Source: Lepeophtheirus salmonis
Taxonomy: Eukaryota > Arthropoda > Copepoda > Siphonostomatoida > Caligidae
Direction of reading: 5' to 3'
DNA length: 64,000 bases
Assembly: GCF_016086655.4 (NCBI RefSeq)
Contig: NC_052135.2
Coordinates: 7,592,363 to 7,656,362, forward strand
Positions 35,284 through 47,585 of this stretch are shown piece after piece; position 1 is the first letter of the stretch, and every line of letters begins with the position of its first letter. The translations under genes were made by a program, and so were the position numbers. The notes beneath the pieces are model-generated. The model saw only the letters and a list, made by a program, of their open reading frames with translations. It did no database searches and had not been told where the DNA came from.

Positions 35284-36075
35284 TTTTTAGTACAAAACAT
35301 CGGGTTTTGAGCTTATGTTATATTTACAATAAAAATGTCCTTTGAAAGCTTTTATGTTTTTATATATTTGATTAATTTTTGGATAGTGTTAACAAAATTT
35401 AGTATTTAGACCCTTCCTAGTGTCAATTTGTAAAATATACAAATATAAAGAATAATTGACCAAAGTTAGCTAATTAGATTACCAATATTTTTTTCTATAA
35501 AGAAAAATCAGTATATTTTGTTATAAAATTTATATGTACGAGGTTTGATAAAAAAATAAACCATTATTTTATTATTCTGAATTTGATTCTCCTTCGATTA
35601 ATTTTTTTATTATGTTGGTACACATATCCACAACTTATTTGGACAATATCAGACATTTTGCTTTCTTAGTTATTTTTGAAAGATACAATGATTAGATGTC
35701 TTTTGATGTGCGCCGCGATTTTCTACTATTTGAATAAATAAAAAGGAAAATTAATTTAGAGTCCAGTAAAAGCATTTGGAAGATTGTGTATTTTTCTAAT
35801 ATAGTTATGTTTAAAAAAATACTAAATTTTGAAAAATAAACTATATTTTAAAGAATTTTCCTCTAAATCGATTTTTCTATCATTTTTTTTTTTTCAATAG
35901 TGGAAAATCGTAGAGCATATCCAAAAACGTCTAACCTTATTATATTATATGTAAAAAAGAAAGTGTTTAAAGGTTGTTAAAATTTGTACCAATATTACTA
36001 TAGAAAAATAAATTTGAGAATCAAATTCCAATGAGAAAGTCACGTTTTTTTAATTATTGGACCTCGTTTCCTTAT
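35284..36075. other. Non-coding stretch
   Basis: TACGAGGTTTGATAAAAAAA at 35537 resembles a mariner 5' tip, but no transposase text follows. Otherwise A/T runs. Confidence 0.35.
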
Positions 36076-36336
36076 TTATATTAAATGTCTAATAAAGTGG
36101 GTTTTGCGAAACCAAATGGTTTTTGATAGACCCCCTAGACTTTTGTGAAAAGCATCTCCTGAGTAAGCTTTATTATTTAAACATACAAAATTATTTAAAT
36201 CTGGGGTATCCCACTTGAAATTGTCAGAATCAAAGATTGTTTCGTGTCCACTAAATTTAAAAAAATCTGGTCTAAATGAAAAGTAACATTTAATAAAAAA
36301 GAAACCAAAAATACCTGGTTTACTTTTTACAACCAA
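36076..36336 (-). CDS. Unrecognised open frame, possible coding remnant
   Basis: An 86-codon minus-strand frame with unusually mixed composition for this A+T-rich DNA: KCYFSFRPDFFKFSGHETIF, then DSDNFKWDTPDLNNFVCLNN and AYSGDAFHKSLGGLSKTIWF. I do not recognise a family. The ATG context is weak, no clear splice site was found upstream, and the neighbour is a deleted mariner on the other strand. It may be a fragment of an old gene or retroelement, or chance. Confidence 0.2.
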   Translation of the reverse strand: MVVKSKPGIFGFFFIKCYFSFRPDFFKFSGHETIFDSDNFKWDTPDLNNFVCLNNKAYSGDAFHKSLGGLSKTIWFRKTHFIRHLI

Positions 36337-36432
36337 AAATGATGACTCAGAAAATCAGTAAACATTTCACCCCTATTATTGAGATCCACAATTTTGTAGT
36401 AAAATTGAGCAATAAAATCATTATCTTTTATA

Positions 36433-36818
36433 CAAGGAAAGTATGATGAAAAGTTTCCGACCTCAACTTAAAGATGGCAACACTAGAAAATAAAAGAGCT
36501 AGTAACATATATATAGTATCTGTTGACATTTACTCACCAAAGTATGCGCCATTTTGGACGTACAGTTCTTATGTAACTGTCGTTCGAGTAAGTTAATATG
36601 AGTGTGTTTGTGAGAAAATCGAGTTTTCGCAGTTTAAGCGAAATAAATCCGAGTTTTAGCCCCTTAAACTTCTTGGATACACCATTATACGCCCGAAACA
36701 AAGAATAAATTAGACTGGAATATAAGCAAAAACTGTTTTTTCGGCTGGGAAAGTCATTGTACTATTTGATTATGTCTTGGTATCTTTGTTAGGTCGGAAA
36801 CCTATCAGACCCCCCTCG
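36433..36818 (+). mobile_element. Internally deleted mariner, family M copy 1
   Basis: TA-flanked ends: left CAAGGAAAGTATGATGAAAA then GTTTCCGACCT; right (rc) CGAGGGGGGTCTGATAGGTT then TCCGACCT. Inside, CCATTTTGGACGTACAGTTC and GTTCGAGTAAGTTAAT correspond to the 5' leader of the copy at 51231-51721. The coding scrap SWIHHYTPETK (the family's ETWxHHYxPETK, first catalytic region) remains at 36670-36705. Only 386 bp remain of an expected 1.3 kb or so. Confidence 0.75.
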
Positions 36819-37210
36819 TAAACATATAAATATATTTTTATGTACATGATATTATAACCCATTTGTTTAACTACATTATACAAAACATAAAACAGATATC
36901 TATGTATTTGCAGTTCTGGCAAGCAGCAAAGCATTGATAATGACAATACATTCATTAAGAATCCTTCGTTTCTGTCTCGCTCTTTCTCCCCTCTTTCCTA
37001 ATTATATTTTGGGAAGAAGAGTACATATTTTTATTGTAGTCTTATTATCATGATTATTACTGCTACTAGCTATGAGCCCCATTAATTATTCATTTCAAAT
37101 GGTACTTCATTCTTATTTCTCCTTCCCCTCTCCACAAACAAACAAACTTTGTTCACATGACTGTATATTAAACTGTCATGTAGTAGCCTTTGTATCTTTC
37201 TCCCTCAGCA
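36819..37210. other. Non-coding stretch
   Basis: Nothing recognised between the deleted mariner and the next satellite. Confidence 0.4.
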
Positions 37211-37442
37211 CTAATGTTGTTTCGGTCCATATTTAGGACTGAAGACTGCAGTCCTGTCCAGTTCAGTCCTAAAACTTATCAAGTTCGGTACAGGTAAATT
37301 AATTTATCTATGGTTAGGTACAGGATGACGTCACTCAACTGCACTTCTTTTCTTTTTTAAATCAGTTCTACTACTGCCAGTCCGAACGACTCGTCCTAAG
37401 ACTAAACTGTACTGGATAAATGAGGACCAAACCAACATTAAT
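37211..37442 (+). mobile_element. Short MULE-type satellite, copy 2
   Basis: Left end CTAATGTTGTTTCGGTCCAT followed by ATTTAGGACTGAAGACTGCA; right end (rc) TTAATGTTGGTTTGGTCCTC. The tips are inverted relatives of each other and of the MULE relic at 22004-23130. The interior shares AAATCAGTTC and CCAGTCCGAACGAC with the 35061 copy. No coding sequence. Confidence 0.65.
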
Positions 37443-38467
37443 TAGCACAAATATTTTTGTATTGGGAACAATCAAAAAACTGATTTTGTCCTTTTTAGGC
37501 CTCTTGTACCACTTTGATGCTACCAGTCATAAAGTTTACTTTTTATATTAATTATTTGATTTATCAGTAAAAAATATTCTTCTTCTTGTTTTTAATCATT
37601 TAAGAAGTGTTCCATGATTTGCAGTTTCACTGTTTTATCAAACTTAGCCAAAATATACTATATGATAGTTCATACTGCTATACAATGTAATTATGATTTC
37701 CAATCATGTTACTCTAATTTTAAAATATACTTTTGCTCCTTGTGTAGTGTAAGTTTCTCCTCTAATAAAAAGCCTATCTTGAGAAATTATGAAGTCAAAG
37801 ACGATAATTAATTAATAAACTCTTATTTACTGCAATTCCTGGCAAATAATGAAGCATTTTATTATTCAAAATTGAAGAAACATGAATCATAGTTAAATAA
37901 TACTGCAGCATGAACCATCATAAAATATATTTATTATTTTATTCGGCAAAGTGTCCGTTTAGCAAAGTCGTAATTTGGTAATGTGGTTATTTAGAAAAGT
38001 GTCTGTTCTGCGAAATGGCATTCGTCAACGTGTCCTAGAACTGCAAAATTTAACTTTATTTGAATGTTTTGCAACCTTTTTTTTTTGTTTTTGACAATTT
38101 TTTTTTTTTTCTTTTTGTTTGCGGTCAGTTTTTGATATAATTGAGAGTTATTCTCCAGTACTTTTAGCCTTTTTATTGATCATTACTCCATTCAAGGTCA
38201 TTTGAGTAAGTACTTTGTCTTTTTATTGCGACCTAAAATATGTTATTACTTCGGTCGGTGCTGATTTGTTAAGCTGGCAACATGTATTGGGATGTTGGTG
38301 GAGGGTTTCTGATCCCTCAACCTCGATTAATTGAAGGGTTAAACACTTAGAAAACTTTAATGGAATGGAACGACGTAGCTCAATGGACAATACACACAAA
38401 AGTAATAATTCTCTTGAACTCAATTCATGGTCGTTCCTCGAGAAGGAAATGTACTTAATGTATATGG
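37443..38467. other. Non-coding stretch
   Basis: T-runs and short frames. No gene or repeat family recognised. Confidence 0.4.
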
Positions 38468-38552
38468 ACTTCAAAGACGACTCCTATGTCAGATGGAGTA
38501 ATTGTAATACTATAATGTTGACTTTTACTTTGTCAGTGCAACTCCATCTAAA
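38468..38552 (+). repeat. Short inverted-end repeat, copy 1
   Basis: CTTCAAAGACGACTCCTATG, then AGATGGAGTAA and CAACTCCATCTAA. The AGATGGAGT / ACTCCATCT tips are inverted. The same block lies inverted at 51153-51222. Probably a tiny non-autonomous element. Confidence 0.5.
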
Positions 38553-39897
38553 CAATTGAAGGAACAAAAAAAAAAGTTGACGAAAGGATTGAAGATAGTC
38601 ATAGGAAGATGATTCGTCAAGACTGTCATCCGGATTCCAGGAAAATTGGAGGAAATGGTCCTTCAAAAATTATACTAAAAATATTTTTTTTCAATTCAAA
38701 TTGTCTAAGATGTTTCAAACTTTACCAAAGTCAGCTTTTTTATTTTCCCCAGCAGAATTTTTTTTTTCTGCGGGGAAAGCAAGATATAAAATCGAAAACA
38801 GGCGAGTCTTATTAAATCGTATACCTGGATTGACAAATATCAGTGGAATTGGTATAACTAAATGAATAGGAAAAAGGAGAAAGCTCCCCCCTCCGTGATT
38901 TCTGCTCTTGTGAGTCAACAAATCTCTTGTAAATCACTCTGAATGTATTTACATAAATAATACTACCTCAATTTGACTAAATAACTACACTATAAAAATC
39001 CAAATCAACTCCATTGAATTGGCTCTCCCTTTCTCCTAATAATAAATACATAAATAAATGTTTAAACGTCTTTAGAAAACGAGAATAATAAATAATAATA
39101 TTTCTTAAGAAAAGAAAACTGTAGGAAAATATAAATATTTTTTTATAATGATAAATAAATTCAATTTGATTTATGGAGAATGGGGGAAGGAGACATTTAT
39201 AAAGGTAATCATAACGTGAAGCGTTTAAAAAAAAACTTCCTCAATTATGCCGATTTCCCAATTTATAAATAATCATTTATAGTGAATATATTTGCCCTTG
39301 TTTTGTATATATGTTCATTAGACTGTCTTGTGTTTGGGTAAATAATATTTTTTCCTATTAACAAAAAATTAGGCAGTAAAAAATGACTTTATTAAGGTTT
39401 CAGGCCGCTCAGAATATTTCAATTAAAAAAATGGGATTTTTATATTGGAATTGGCAATTTTTAGGTATCTCATACCATAGTAATTAATATGATTGTACTT
39501 CTTATATTATTCAGTATTTGGTTTATACATTACAAGGTGTAGTACCCAAGATTGTGCGGAGTTATTTGTTGTGAACGAAGAGACAAACCTTGTTTTATTA
39601 ATGTGCATAGAAAGTAACTTCCCGACTTCCCATACGTAGTTACATAGTCTTCTCTATTCCTAAAAATGAAAATGACAGATTGAGAAAAAATAAACCAAAC
39701 ATTGTTCAGGTTGCCAACGATAAAAAAATTCGCAAAATAAATAATCCTTCGTATTTATGTACAACCCAAAATATACGGGTATTTTTCTTAAAAAATATGA
39801 ATTGATGACTGATAGACTAAGGACTACTTTAGTCTGTAGAGTGCATCATGGTTGAGTTTTATCTACACACGCTCTTTTCTAAAGCACATCTACAGTC
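38553..39897. other. Non-coding stretch
   Basis: A+T-rich, nothing recognised. Confidence 0.4.
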
Positions 39898-40113
39898 ATG
39901 TCAGAAAAACAAACTGAAAATCAACATGGACTCTCTGAAAATTTAGAGAATGTTTTGGAGGAGAGCAGCTTGGTTTTCATGACGTTTCCATCAGCTAAAT
40001 CACCTGTGACGAGGGAGGAGGGGAAGAAGGAAAAAAAAATGGAAATTGGCAAAAATTACTCCGGTGTTGATTCTCAATTCTACTTTGAGTCTAATAATTA
40101 CTCACACTTGTAA
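39898..40113 (+). CDS. Small hypothetical frame, possible first exon
   Basis: 71 codons starting MSEKQTENQHGLSENLENVL then EESSLVFMTFPSAKSPVTRE. The start is acidic and polar, followed by a lysine-rich stretch and SGVDSQFYFESNNYSHL. The composition is more protein-like than most open frames here, and the first ATG is the start. There is no domain, signal peptide or supported splice structure. Could be chance. Confidence 0.2.
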   Translation: MSEKQTENQHGLSENLENVLEESSLVFMTFPSAKSPVTREEGKKEKKMEIGKNYSGVDSQFYFESNNYSHL

Positions 40114-41079
40114 CTCCCGAGCACATCCCCAAGGTTACTCTTTGTCTTTTATGAGCACAAACGAATGTTCAATACGGTTTTGTATATTATTAAATGTAGT
40201 AGAAAAAGAAGTTCACCACTCAGAAGTTAAATAATAATGACGACAGCTGAGGAATAGAAAATTCATTATATGGATTACCAATTCCAAAAAAAGGGGGCCT
40301 CTTAAAAAATAGAGACGATTTATATCACTTATCATAACCAAACATTTCTTCTCTAAATATCTCTTATCACTAAGCTCCCAAAATATTATGATTTAGATCG
40401 CTGTATTATTTTATTGTAAACAAACTAATATAATTAAACAACCCAATATTTTTTCAATTAAAATGGCAGGATAGGCCTCAAATGTCCTTTGATTGTCACT
40501 AGCAGTCTTTGTGCAGAAGGAAAATAATATTTACCTATACGGGATTCTATAGTTTGTACATAGATGGGATTTTGGAATCCTTTTTCTTAAAATATGATAT
40601 ACATATAAGAAAGTCCATTCATGTGATGGGTGGTAAAAATAAATGGAATGGAACACACCTTCTCATAAAGAAAGTAATTTTTTTGTTATTTTCATATACA
40701 TACGTATCTAATACAGAGTACTTTGGTAATTCAATCATAAAGGAAAGAAAAATTGCAAAAAAAAACAACAACAAAAAAACAAACAAACTTTTTTCTTTTT
40801 CCATGGCTTTAAGTATATTAAATAGATATTTCAAAGAGAGCTACTTTATGTACATATGTATTCTTGAAAACTTGATTTACTCAAAGTAACATTATTGTGA
40901 ATTGTGTTTATTTATCTTCAACTAACAAGGTTTTGTAATTTAATATTATACAAATGCTACATTATTACTAGATATGTTTTTTTTTTGTATAGACACGAGG
41001 AGAAGGCGTACATGGTACACTTAAATTAAGATCCTTGGTATTTTAAACTGCCTGTTTTATGATTATGAATGAATGACTG
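40114..41079. other. Non-coding stretch
   Basis: A 126-codon plus-strand frame at 40509-40889 is dominated by K/N/I/Y/F from A/T runs, with no domain. I treat it as chance. Confidence 0.4.
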
Positions 41080-41360
41080 CTGTAAAGAGGAGAACCTTCG
41101 ACATTTAAAATAAGTTTAGTACAGGAAAAATATAATACCCATATATAAATTCATATAAACTTACTTTATTATGCATTTTTAAATCAATTTACACCATAGA
41201 TAGGCGAGAATTCTAAGTTTAAAGGAAGACGTCAAGACACGCACGACTTATTAAATAATGAACAATAAAAGAAGAAAGAACACGCACATCAACCTTTTTT
41301 CCTATTCTAATCGCTAACCTTAGTTTTTTCTTTACACATATCCCTTCTTTAATTATTACG
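41080..41360 (-). repeat. Family F repeat, copy 5, inverted
   Basis: On the minus strand: GTTAGCGATTAGAATAGGAA, TATTGTTCATTATTTAATAA, GAATTCTCGCCTATCTATGG, TGTAAATTGATTTAAAAATG and TATATGAATTTATATAT. The most complete family F copy, with no coding sequence. Confidence 0.6.
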
Positions 41361-42609
41361 TATCCTGTACATGTACATCTATCCATATTGATTAGATTGA
41401 TCGAGGAAAAAAAAGAATTAACGGAGAGTGTAGTTACTGCCAAAATCTTGATAGTTGGTAACTTGTAATAAATTTGTAGTTTTGTAAGGAAAAAAAAAAG
41501 ACATCAGAAAATGATCTTTTCAATTTTCAATTGCAGTAGGTTAGGCCTTTCAAACCTTTTCTTAAAAATCACGTTTTTAGCTTTTAAAATATTAATTACA
41601 TATTATAATTAGTTAAATAATAGACTTAACTTTATAACATTTGAAATATGGGCTTCCATATATAATCCCTAATTTTACTGGATTTTTGTATGACTACATC
41701 AATTTTGTAAGAACTGTATTCAAGATAACTCAATAAATATTTTATCTTTCGAATGCTACAATGTTTTTTATAAGTTGATATTACCTTATAGATACTTCAT
41801 TTGAAAATATTTATATAAATTGAAAATATATTTAAAAACGTTAATAATACAAAATTTAAATACACATTTTTTGTGTTCTATGGCTTAGCAGGTTGGCGAA
41901 AATGCTGTTGCATAGTGTCATTGCGTCTTGCTTTTAAAGTTCAAATGTCTTTAGTGGACATGCTGTTATCCATAATTACCATATATTTGTTAGTATTGTC
42001 AGGAAGAGGGAATTACTTTACACGTACAGAGTATCTCTTTTTTATAATTTTATTTCCTCAGTTCATGGCAACTCATGAAATTCTTGATACCTGGAATAAA
42101 GACGACATTTTTCCTTGTCCCAAAATGAGTCATCTTTTCTTTTATTATATAAAGTAATATATCAGAGTAAAATAAGGTTGAGTTTACAACTTTTAGGATG
42201 TCGAACTACAAAATTAAGTCAAAATTGCTCTTGCTTAAATCTTTTTATTTCACATTTTAATCTTGACAATTATTTTTGATATTAATTTTAATATTTTAAA
42301 TAATAAGTTCATTGCTTACCATAGATATCGTTTAATATATTTATTTCTAAAGAATTACCGAAGAAAAATGTATCTAAATACAAATTGAGGAGTAAAAACT
42401 GCCAGTGTATCAAGTATATGTAGGTTTATAAGAAAAAGGATCCGTGACTCAAGTGAAAAAAAAAGTAAAAAAATGAATGGATAGACTTCCATATATCTAG
42501 AATTCAATGATTAAGTATTTCTTCACAATAGCTTCTTCGAGATCAACAACCCAACGTTAAAGGGAAAAAAAGTAGTTGAAAAATTAACAGTGTTGTACAA
42601 AATATATAA
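41361..42609. other. Non-coding stretch
   Basis: A 94-codon frame at 41873-42157 is hydrophobic and unrecognised. No other signal. Confidence 0.4.
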
Positions 42610-42775
42610 ATAGAATGGGCATCCAGTAGTGCGTACAACCTTTGCCTAAGATAAAATTAAGTTATGAATCTCAATTTGTTCCAAATTTATTTAATTACCT
42701 CTTACTCTGACAATATATAATCTTCGTATTTAGTTTGATTAGATATAATCTGAAACTTTTACTAATGTAATGAGT
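42610..42775 (-). repeat. Helitron-like family H, copy 3 (shortened)
   Basis: On the minus strand: ATCTAATCAAACTAAATACG, GTCAGAGTAAGAGG, AAATTGAGATTCATAACTTA and GGTTGTACGCACTACTGGAT, then CCATTCTA. The last part is a decayed version of the 3' hairpin and CTAG end seen at 27737-27762. Compared with that copy the central portion is missing. Confidence 0.55.
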
Positions 42776-43198
42776 AAATTACCCATTAATGTTGAACCTC
42801 TTTTTGCTTACCTATCTCAACCCATTGCTTTCATCTATCATAGTCAGCCTACTTCACTATTAGGTGAAGTAGGTATTCCTTATAAATTTGTTAGAGAAAG
42901 CAATCAAATTGGATTGCAGTTCCATATCCTTCTGAATAAATTTGGCATCCTGAATGTATTTATCCTTTATATGCTATATAATTTCAAAAAAGTCAAATAA
43001 AAGCTAAAGGTTCTTGGCAAGCTATAAAAAGGTTTTGTCTGAGGGGAAAAAGACAATGGATATATAAGACAGAATTTGTAAAACATAAAATGTTTCTCTT
43101 TTTTTAAGAGGGGAAACTTTTTGCAAATAAATCAAAATCTTTACTTTAACTAAGGATTTGACTTATTCAATGCAGAGATCAACAATTTTTCATTTATA

Positions 43199-43239
<41 letters not shown>

Positions 43240-43999
43240 CCCTAGAAATGCAAGGGATAAGAAAGGAAAGGATAATTGACAAAAATAACAACAAACACTC
43301 GTGGGAATTCTTTTTATCCATTTTTTTTTGTGATATTCAGAGGAGTTATAATTATTTCTTCTTCTATTTTTGATAAAAGATATGCGTCATCATCCATAAT
43401 GTGAATGAAGAATATTTATATTTCTACATACAAGGAAACTCATATATGTTACTTGAAAATTAAATTAGCGTCCTTGTTTTTCCGTCTGCGGAGGAGTTGA
43501 ATATTACAATTTTTCATTGTGTTTTCTCTTTTGTTAGAATTTTTATAATTTCTTTTAGGGATACAATTTACTGCATTGCTACAGAGGAAAAATACAGAGA
43601 ATAAAACTTAAGAATAAGAACAGAAACAATGTTTGTGAATACATACAATGCATATCCAGCCCGTCAACACAAAAGCAAGCTAGAATGAATTTGATCAAAC
43701 TAAAGTGTCAATTACATTTTTACTTTTTGACAAATCATTGTCTATTTATATCAACGAGTTATTTGTGTGCGTCACAAGTTCTACTCCAAGTAGGCATAAT
43801 TCAACGTCACAATAAAATAATGAGAAATCGACATATTTTCTTTGAAAGGGACCATTTGGGCTCAAATTAAATCTCTTCAATCAAATCAAATTATTGGGTA
43901 TTTTAGCTCATCCTAAAAATTGATATAACTTTGAATATAACAATCCCATTACTTGGCGTAGATATGGTTACTAATTATTGAACCGTATCTATACATATA
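42776..43999. other. Non-coding stretch with a long A-tract
   Basis: Bases 43200-43234 are a run of 35 A on the plus strand. No retrotransposon tail features were recognised upstream. The rest is A+T-rich without a gene. Confidence 0.5.
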
Positions 44000-44676
44000 C
44001 AGGGTGGGGATCTAACACTTTCAGTAGCATGCCTTAATTACCAACAAACGAATTTTTATGGATTCAAAAAAAGAGAACTCAAAACCAATTTGTGATATGT
44101 TTTAAATACTATGTATTTTTTTTCAATATGTCTTCCTTTTGAAGCGTTAAAAGTCTTGACCCGTTGACGAATAGACTAACAGCTCTTTACGAAGAAGGCC
44201 GTGTCCATGACGTTACCACCTTTCATGAATCACGGAGGGAATTCAAATTTGGATGAGAGGTGTGTCTAATATTCTTCAACAAGATACTCCAAACTGCAAA
44301 GTCCAAGGATTTAAAAGTCAGGGCTAGAGGAGGGCCACATGGAGGCAGGTCAAATGTCAACCAAATTGTTTCTGGAGAAGTTTTTGTTCTTTTTATCTTT
44401 CTAGGAGGCGGAGCTTCTTAGTGTTGTAAGAAGTCCAGATGGAGATGCCAATGGTATCTGCAGCCTTCTAAGGACAAAAACTCGTGAGGACAATATTGCA
44501 CACGCATTGCCTTTTTTGTTGTTGTTCCGACATTTTTACACTTAGAGACGTGGGATAAAAAAAAATACTTGTTTATTTTTGTTTCAGCTGTAGTTCAGTT
44601 AGGTAATGAAACTTTGTAATGAAAAATTACGTGGATAAAATCGTAATTAAATGCCCCTGCCAGTTTTTGGTCCCTA
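44000..44676 (-). mobile_element. Tc1/mariner relic, internally deleted
   Basis: The left end CAGGGTGGGGATCTAACACT is inverted relative to the right end (rc GGGACCAAAAACTGGCAGGG). On the minus strand the head reads MSEQQQKRQCVCNIVLTSFC, AADTIGISIWTSYNTKKLRL (helix-turn-helix). After frame changes, WPSSSPDFKSLDFAVWSIL (the SPDLNPLD box) and SHPNLNSLRDS follow, with a RQRVKTFNAS-like end. The catalytic middle is absent. Confidence 0.7.
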
Positions 44677-45685
44677 CTCTGCATATGAAGTATAAAAATA
44701 AATTGGGATTTCCTAGGGTTCTTGGTTTTTGTTCAAGATTGTTTTATGTTGACAAATAACTAGTACATGAAATAGCAATTATATGAACGTCAGAATCTTA
44801 ATTTGATAGAAGTATCCTTTGATGACATAAAAACAAATTGTATTTTAGAAAATCTTTATTTTATTTTTATAAGGGGACGTTTTATCCTTTGAGCCTCTTT
44901 TATCTTTCTCACTCTCTCAAGATGAAGAAAGCCCCATGTCAAATAAATTTCCCCTCCCTATTATGTATGCCCTTGTGTATTTATAAAGGTCCATGTTGTG
45001 TCCTTTGATCTGACATATTTATCACAATTTTGAGGGATCCCTCAAGAGATTTTTTTTTACTCTCTCTCTCGAAGTCATTTTTTCTTGTCTCTTCATTACA
45101 TTAGAGACTTCAATTTTAGTCTAAGAGTAGGCTATTATACTTTGATAGTTGTCACTTACATGCACATATATGATGAAATATAAACGTCATATCTGGAGGA
45201 TAATATTATTTTCTTCTTTTTATGAAAGGATTTCTTGATTTACAACCTCTAAGTGTTTACTTTTCCTCTAATAAGACATCCCATACTACACAATGTGTCC
45301 GTTCCTTGGTATTTGTAAATGATGATTTCTAATTAAACTAAAGATATTGAATTGGCAAGGTGTATAGATAGATAAGGGAATTAAATGCACATACAAGTTG
45401 GATGCATAGGATCATGTCATCAACCTCCCCAATAGCTGATGGATAAAAATTCATAGCTCCATTTCAAATAGCCATAGGAACTATGTCTTGGCGCACTCTA
45501 TATCAATGTTGTGGTAAATTATTCAACACCATTAGACATGCTTTTCAAAATGTCTTCAGTTACATATTCTGAGATCATTTATTAGTTTAAAACTGAGGGG
45601 TCGGGAGGCTAATAATGTTGATATAACTTGAGCTTGAAGAAATGAGCTAGTCGTTACCCTAAATAAAATTTTGCTCTTACTATTA
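44677..45685. other. Non-coding stretch
   Basis: A+T-rich with CT-rich patches near 45060-45075. No gene recognised. Confidence 0.4.
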
Positions 45686-46980
45686 CAGGGTCCAAGGAAA
45701 TTCAGATTAAATTAATTTTATCTAATATAATTATATGTAAGGCTGCAAGATATTATGTGTAGACTCTAGTTGGGTCGAAACTAGATCAAAACAAACCATT
45801 TGAATTAAATAACAGTTGTGTTAACCACAATGGAAGCCAAAAGAGAGGCTATAATCAAGGAGTACCAGAAGAGTAAATCTCGACCAGCCATTTTGAGGAA
45901 TCTGAAAAGCCTGGAAGTCAACCCCATGCTCATCAACAGAACCGTTGAGGGTTACAAGGAGACTCAATCTATCAGGGGCAGACCCATATCAAGCAGTAAA
46001 AAATCAGAAAGGACGCCAGGAGTTTTCAAGACAGTGAAGGCAAGGATTGCCAGAAATCTCTGGTGAAACTTCACCAAGATGTCCAAGGATTTCAATATGG
46101 GTGCAAAAAGAAAAAAAAAAGAGAGACCTTATACGAAATCACCTAGGGATGTATCCCTACAAATGGAAGAGGTAACAACATCTGTTAAGCAATGTCAAGG
46201 CTTAAATACTTGAGAGAAGCAATTTCATTCTTCAAAAGCTGAGGACTGACACGGCTCTCAACATAATGTTCAGTGATGGGAAGATTTTCACTGTGGAGCA
46301 GGTCTTTAACCCCCAAAATGATCGGATTCTGGTGAAAAAAAAGTGAGCTGGGTGACCATGGAGTCAACAGAGTGTAGAAGCCACACTCTGTGATGGTTTA
46401 GGTGGTTATAACTGAGACACAGAAGTCCCTCAAGGTGTTTTTGCCGGCCAGGCTGAAGATCAATATCCTGGAGTACATCAGCACTACCGTGGAGGAAGGT
46501 CTGATTCCCTTGGCCCAACATTACTTTCAGAATAAGCCATAGACCTTCCAACAAGATGGTGCCCCCTCCCACACAACAACAGAGACGCAGCGGTGGTGTG
46601 AGGGCAATTTGAGTGTCTTCAAAGAAATATAGGTTGCCGCCCCCCTATAGCCCCGACCTAAATGTCATGGATTACTCCATGTAGTCCATTCTTGAGAGCA
46701 GAGCCTGTGTGACCCCCATCAAGAATTTGGATGACCTGAACGCCAAACTGGTGGCTGCCTGGGACTCTATCTCCGGGGACATGGTGCGTGCAGCATGCAA
46801 GTCCTTTCCAGAAAGACTTTGGGATGTGGTCAAGGGTAAGGTGGGTCATTTGAAATGAAAGTTATGTCACATGTTTTTGCAACTTTTATCGAGCTAAGTC
46901 TATAATTATATGCAAATTATGTATTTAATTATACCATTAGTACTTTAATAAACATCTAACAGAACTTTCAACGGACCCTG
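45686..46980 (+). mobile_element. Near full-length Tc1-like element, inactive
   Basis: TA-flanked ends: left CAGGGTCCAAGGAAATTCAG; right (rc) CAGGGTCCGTTGAAAGTTCT. At 1295 bp it has the usual length of an autonomous element, the only such copy here. The transposase starts near 45830 (MEAKREAIIKEYQKSKSRPA) with helix-turn-helix LRNLKSLEVNPMLINRTVEG, then basic GRPISSSKKSERTPG, and stops at 46066. In shifted frames the core follows: NFILQKLRTDTALNIMFSDG (first catalytic D), FNPQNDRILVKKK, then near 46540-46600 FQQDGAPSHTTTETQRWCEG (second D). A decayed PPYSPDLNVMDY box near 46640-46675 carries the third acid as D. The tail (KNLDDLNAKLVAAWDSISGD-like) ends about 46856. Many stops and frameshifts: inactive. 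Confidence 0.85.
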
Positions 46981-47545
46981 TACAGTGTATGTACATGTTT
47001 TAGTGGCATGTTTGTTATTTATTTATTTTTATGTTAACAGAAATTGATATGAAAAATAATGTAGTTCCTATTGTTTCATTTTAGTAAGTTAATATTTTAT
47101 ACATATTTTGTCGTTGAGATGGTAATGTTTTAAAATTGCCATCTATTATTATTTATTTTTTTAGCCTTAATCTGATGAAGAAATTTTAAACTAAACTGTT
47201 TAATTATATTTCTTCAAATGCATCTTCACTTGAAGTTTTTTTCATAATTCTTATATTTTATTTGCCATCTAAATAAAAAGTGAAGGGAAAGAAAATATGA
47301 ACTCTCATATCACACAGTTGCCATACGTAAAAAAAAAAGCAGCTTATTTTTTTAAGGGCTTTGTATATTTTGATCTTCAATTAGACCAATTATTCTCCTT
47401 TTTAAAAGAATGAAGAGGTTCTTGAATCATTTCTTATTTATAAGTTTATTTTGATGGGGGGAACTAGCTCAGATAACTATTAACATACAACTATGAATGG
47501 GATTACTAGGAAGCGTGAGCAGATGGAGGGATCAATAGTTATGGT
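46981..47545. other. Non-coding stretch
   Basis: A+T-rich DNA between the Tc1-like element and a solo satellite end. Nothing recognised. Confidence 0.4.
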
Positions 47546-47585
47546 TAGTGTTGCCCCGATCCTTATTTAGGACTGAAAACTGCAG
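47546..47585 (+). repeat. Solo left end of the MULE-type satellite
   Basis: TAGTGTTGCCCCGATCCTTA then TTTAGGACTGAAAACTGCAG matches the left end of the copies at 22004 and 37211. The rest of the element is missing. Confidence 0.55.

Noticed and set aside
35537..35750. TACGAGGTTTGATAAAAAAA resembling a mariner 5' tip
   Set aside because: No transposase text inside and no convincing inverted partner. A weak match near 36060 is not better than chance.
38364..38440. TAGCTCAATGG resembling a tRNA A box
   Set aside because: No matching B box at the right distance and no cloverleaf could be drawn.
40509..40889. 126-codon plus-strand frame
   Set aside because: Composition follows A/T runs (KKNNNKKTNK and similar). 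No domain, and an opposite-strand frame of similar quality overlaps it.
43200..43234. 35-base A tract as a possible retrotransposon tail
   Set aside because: No retroelement sequence upstream and no target duplication seen.
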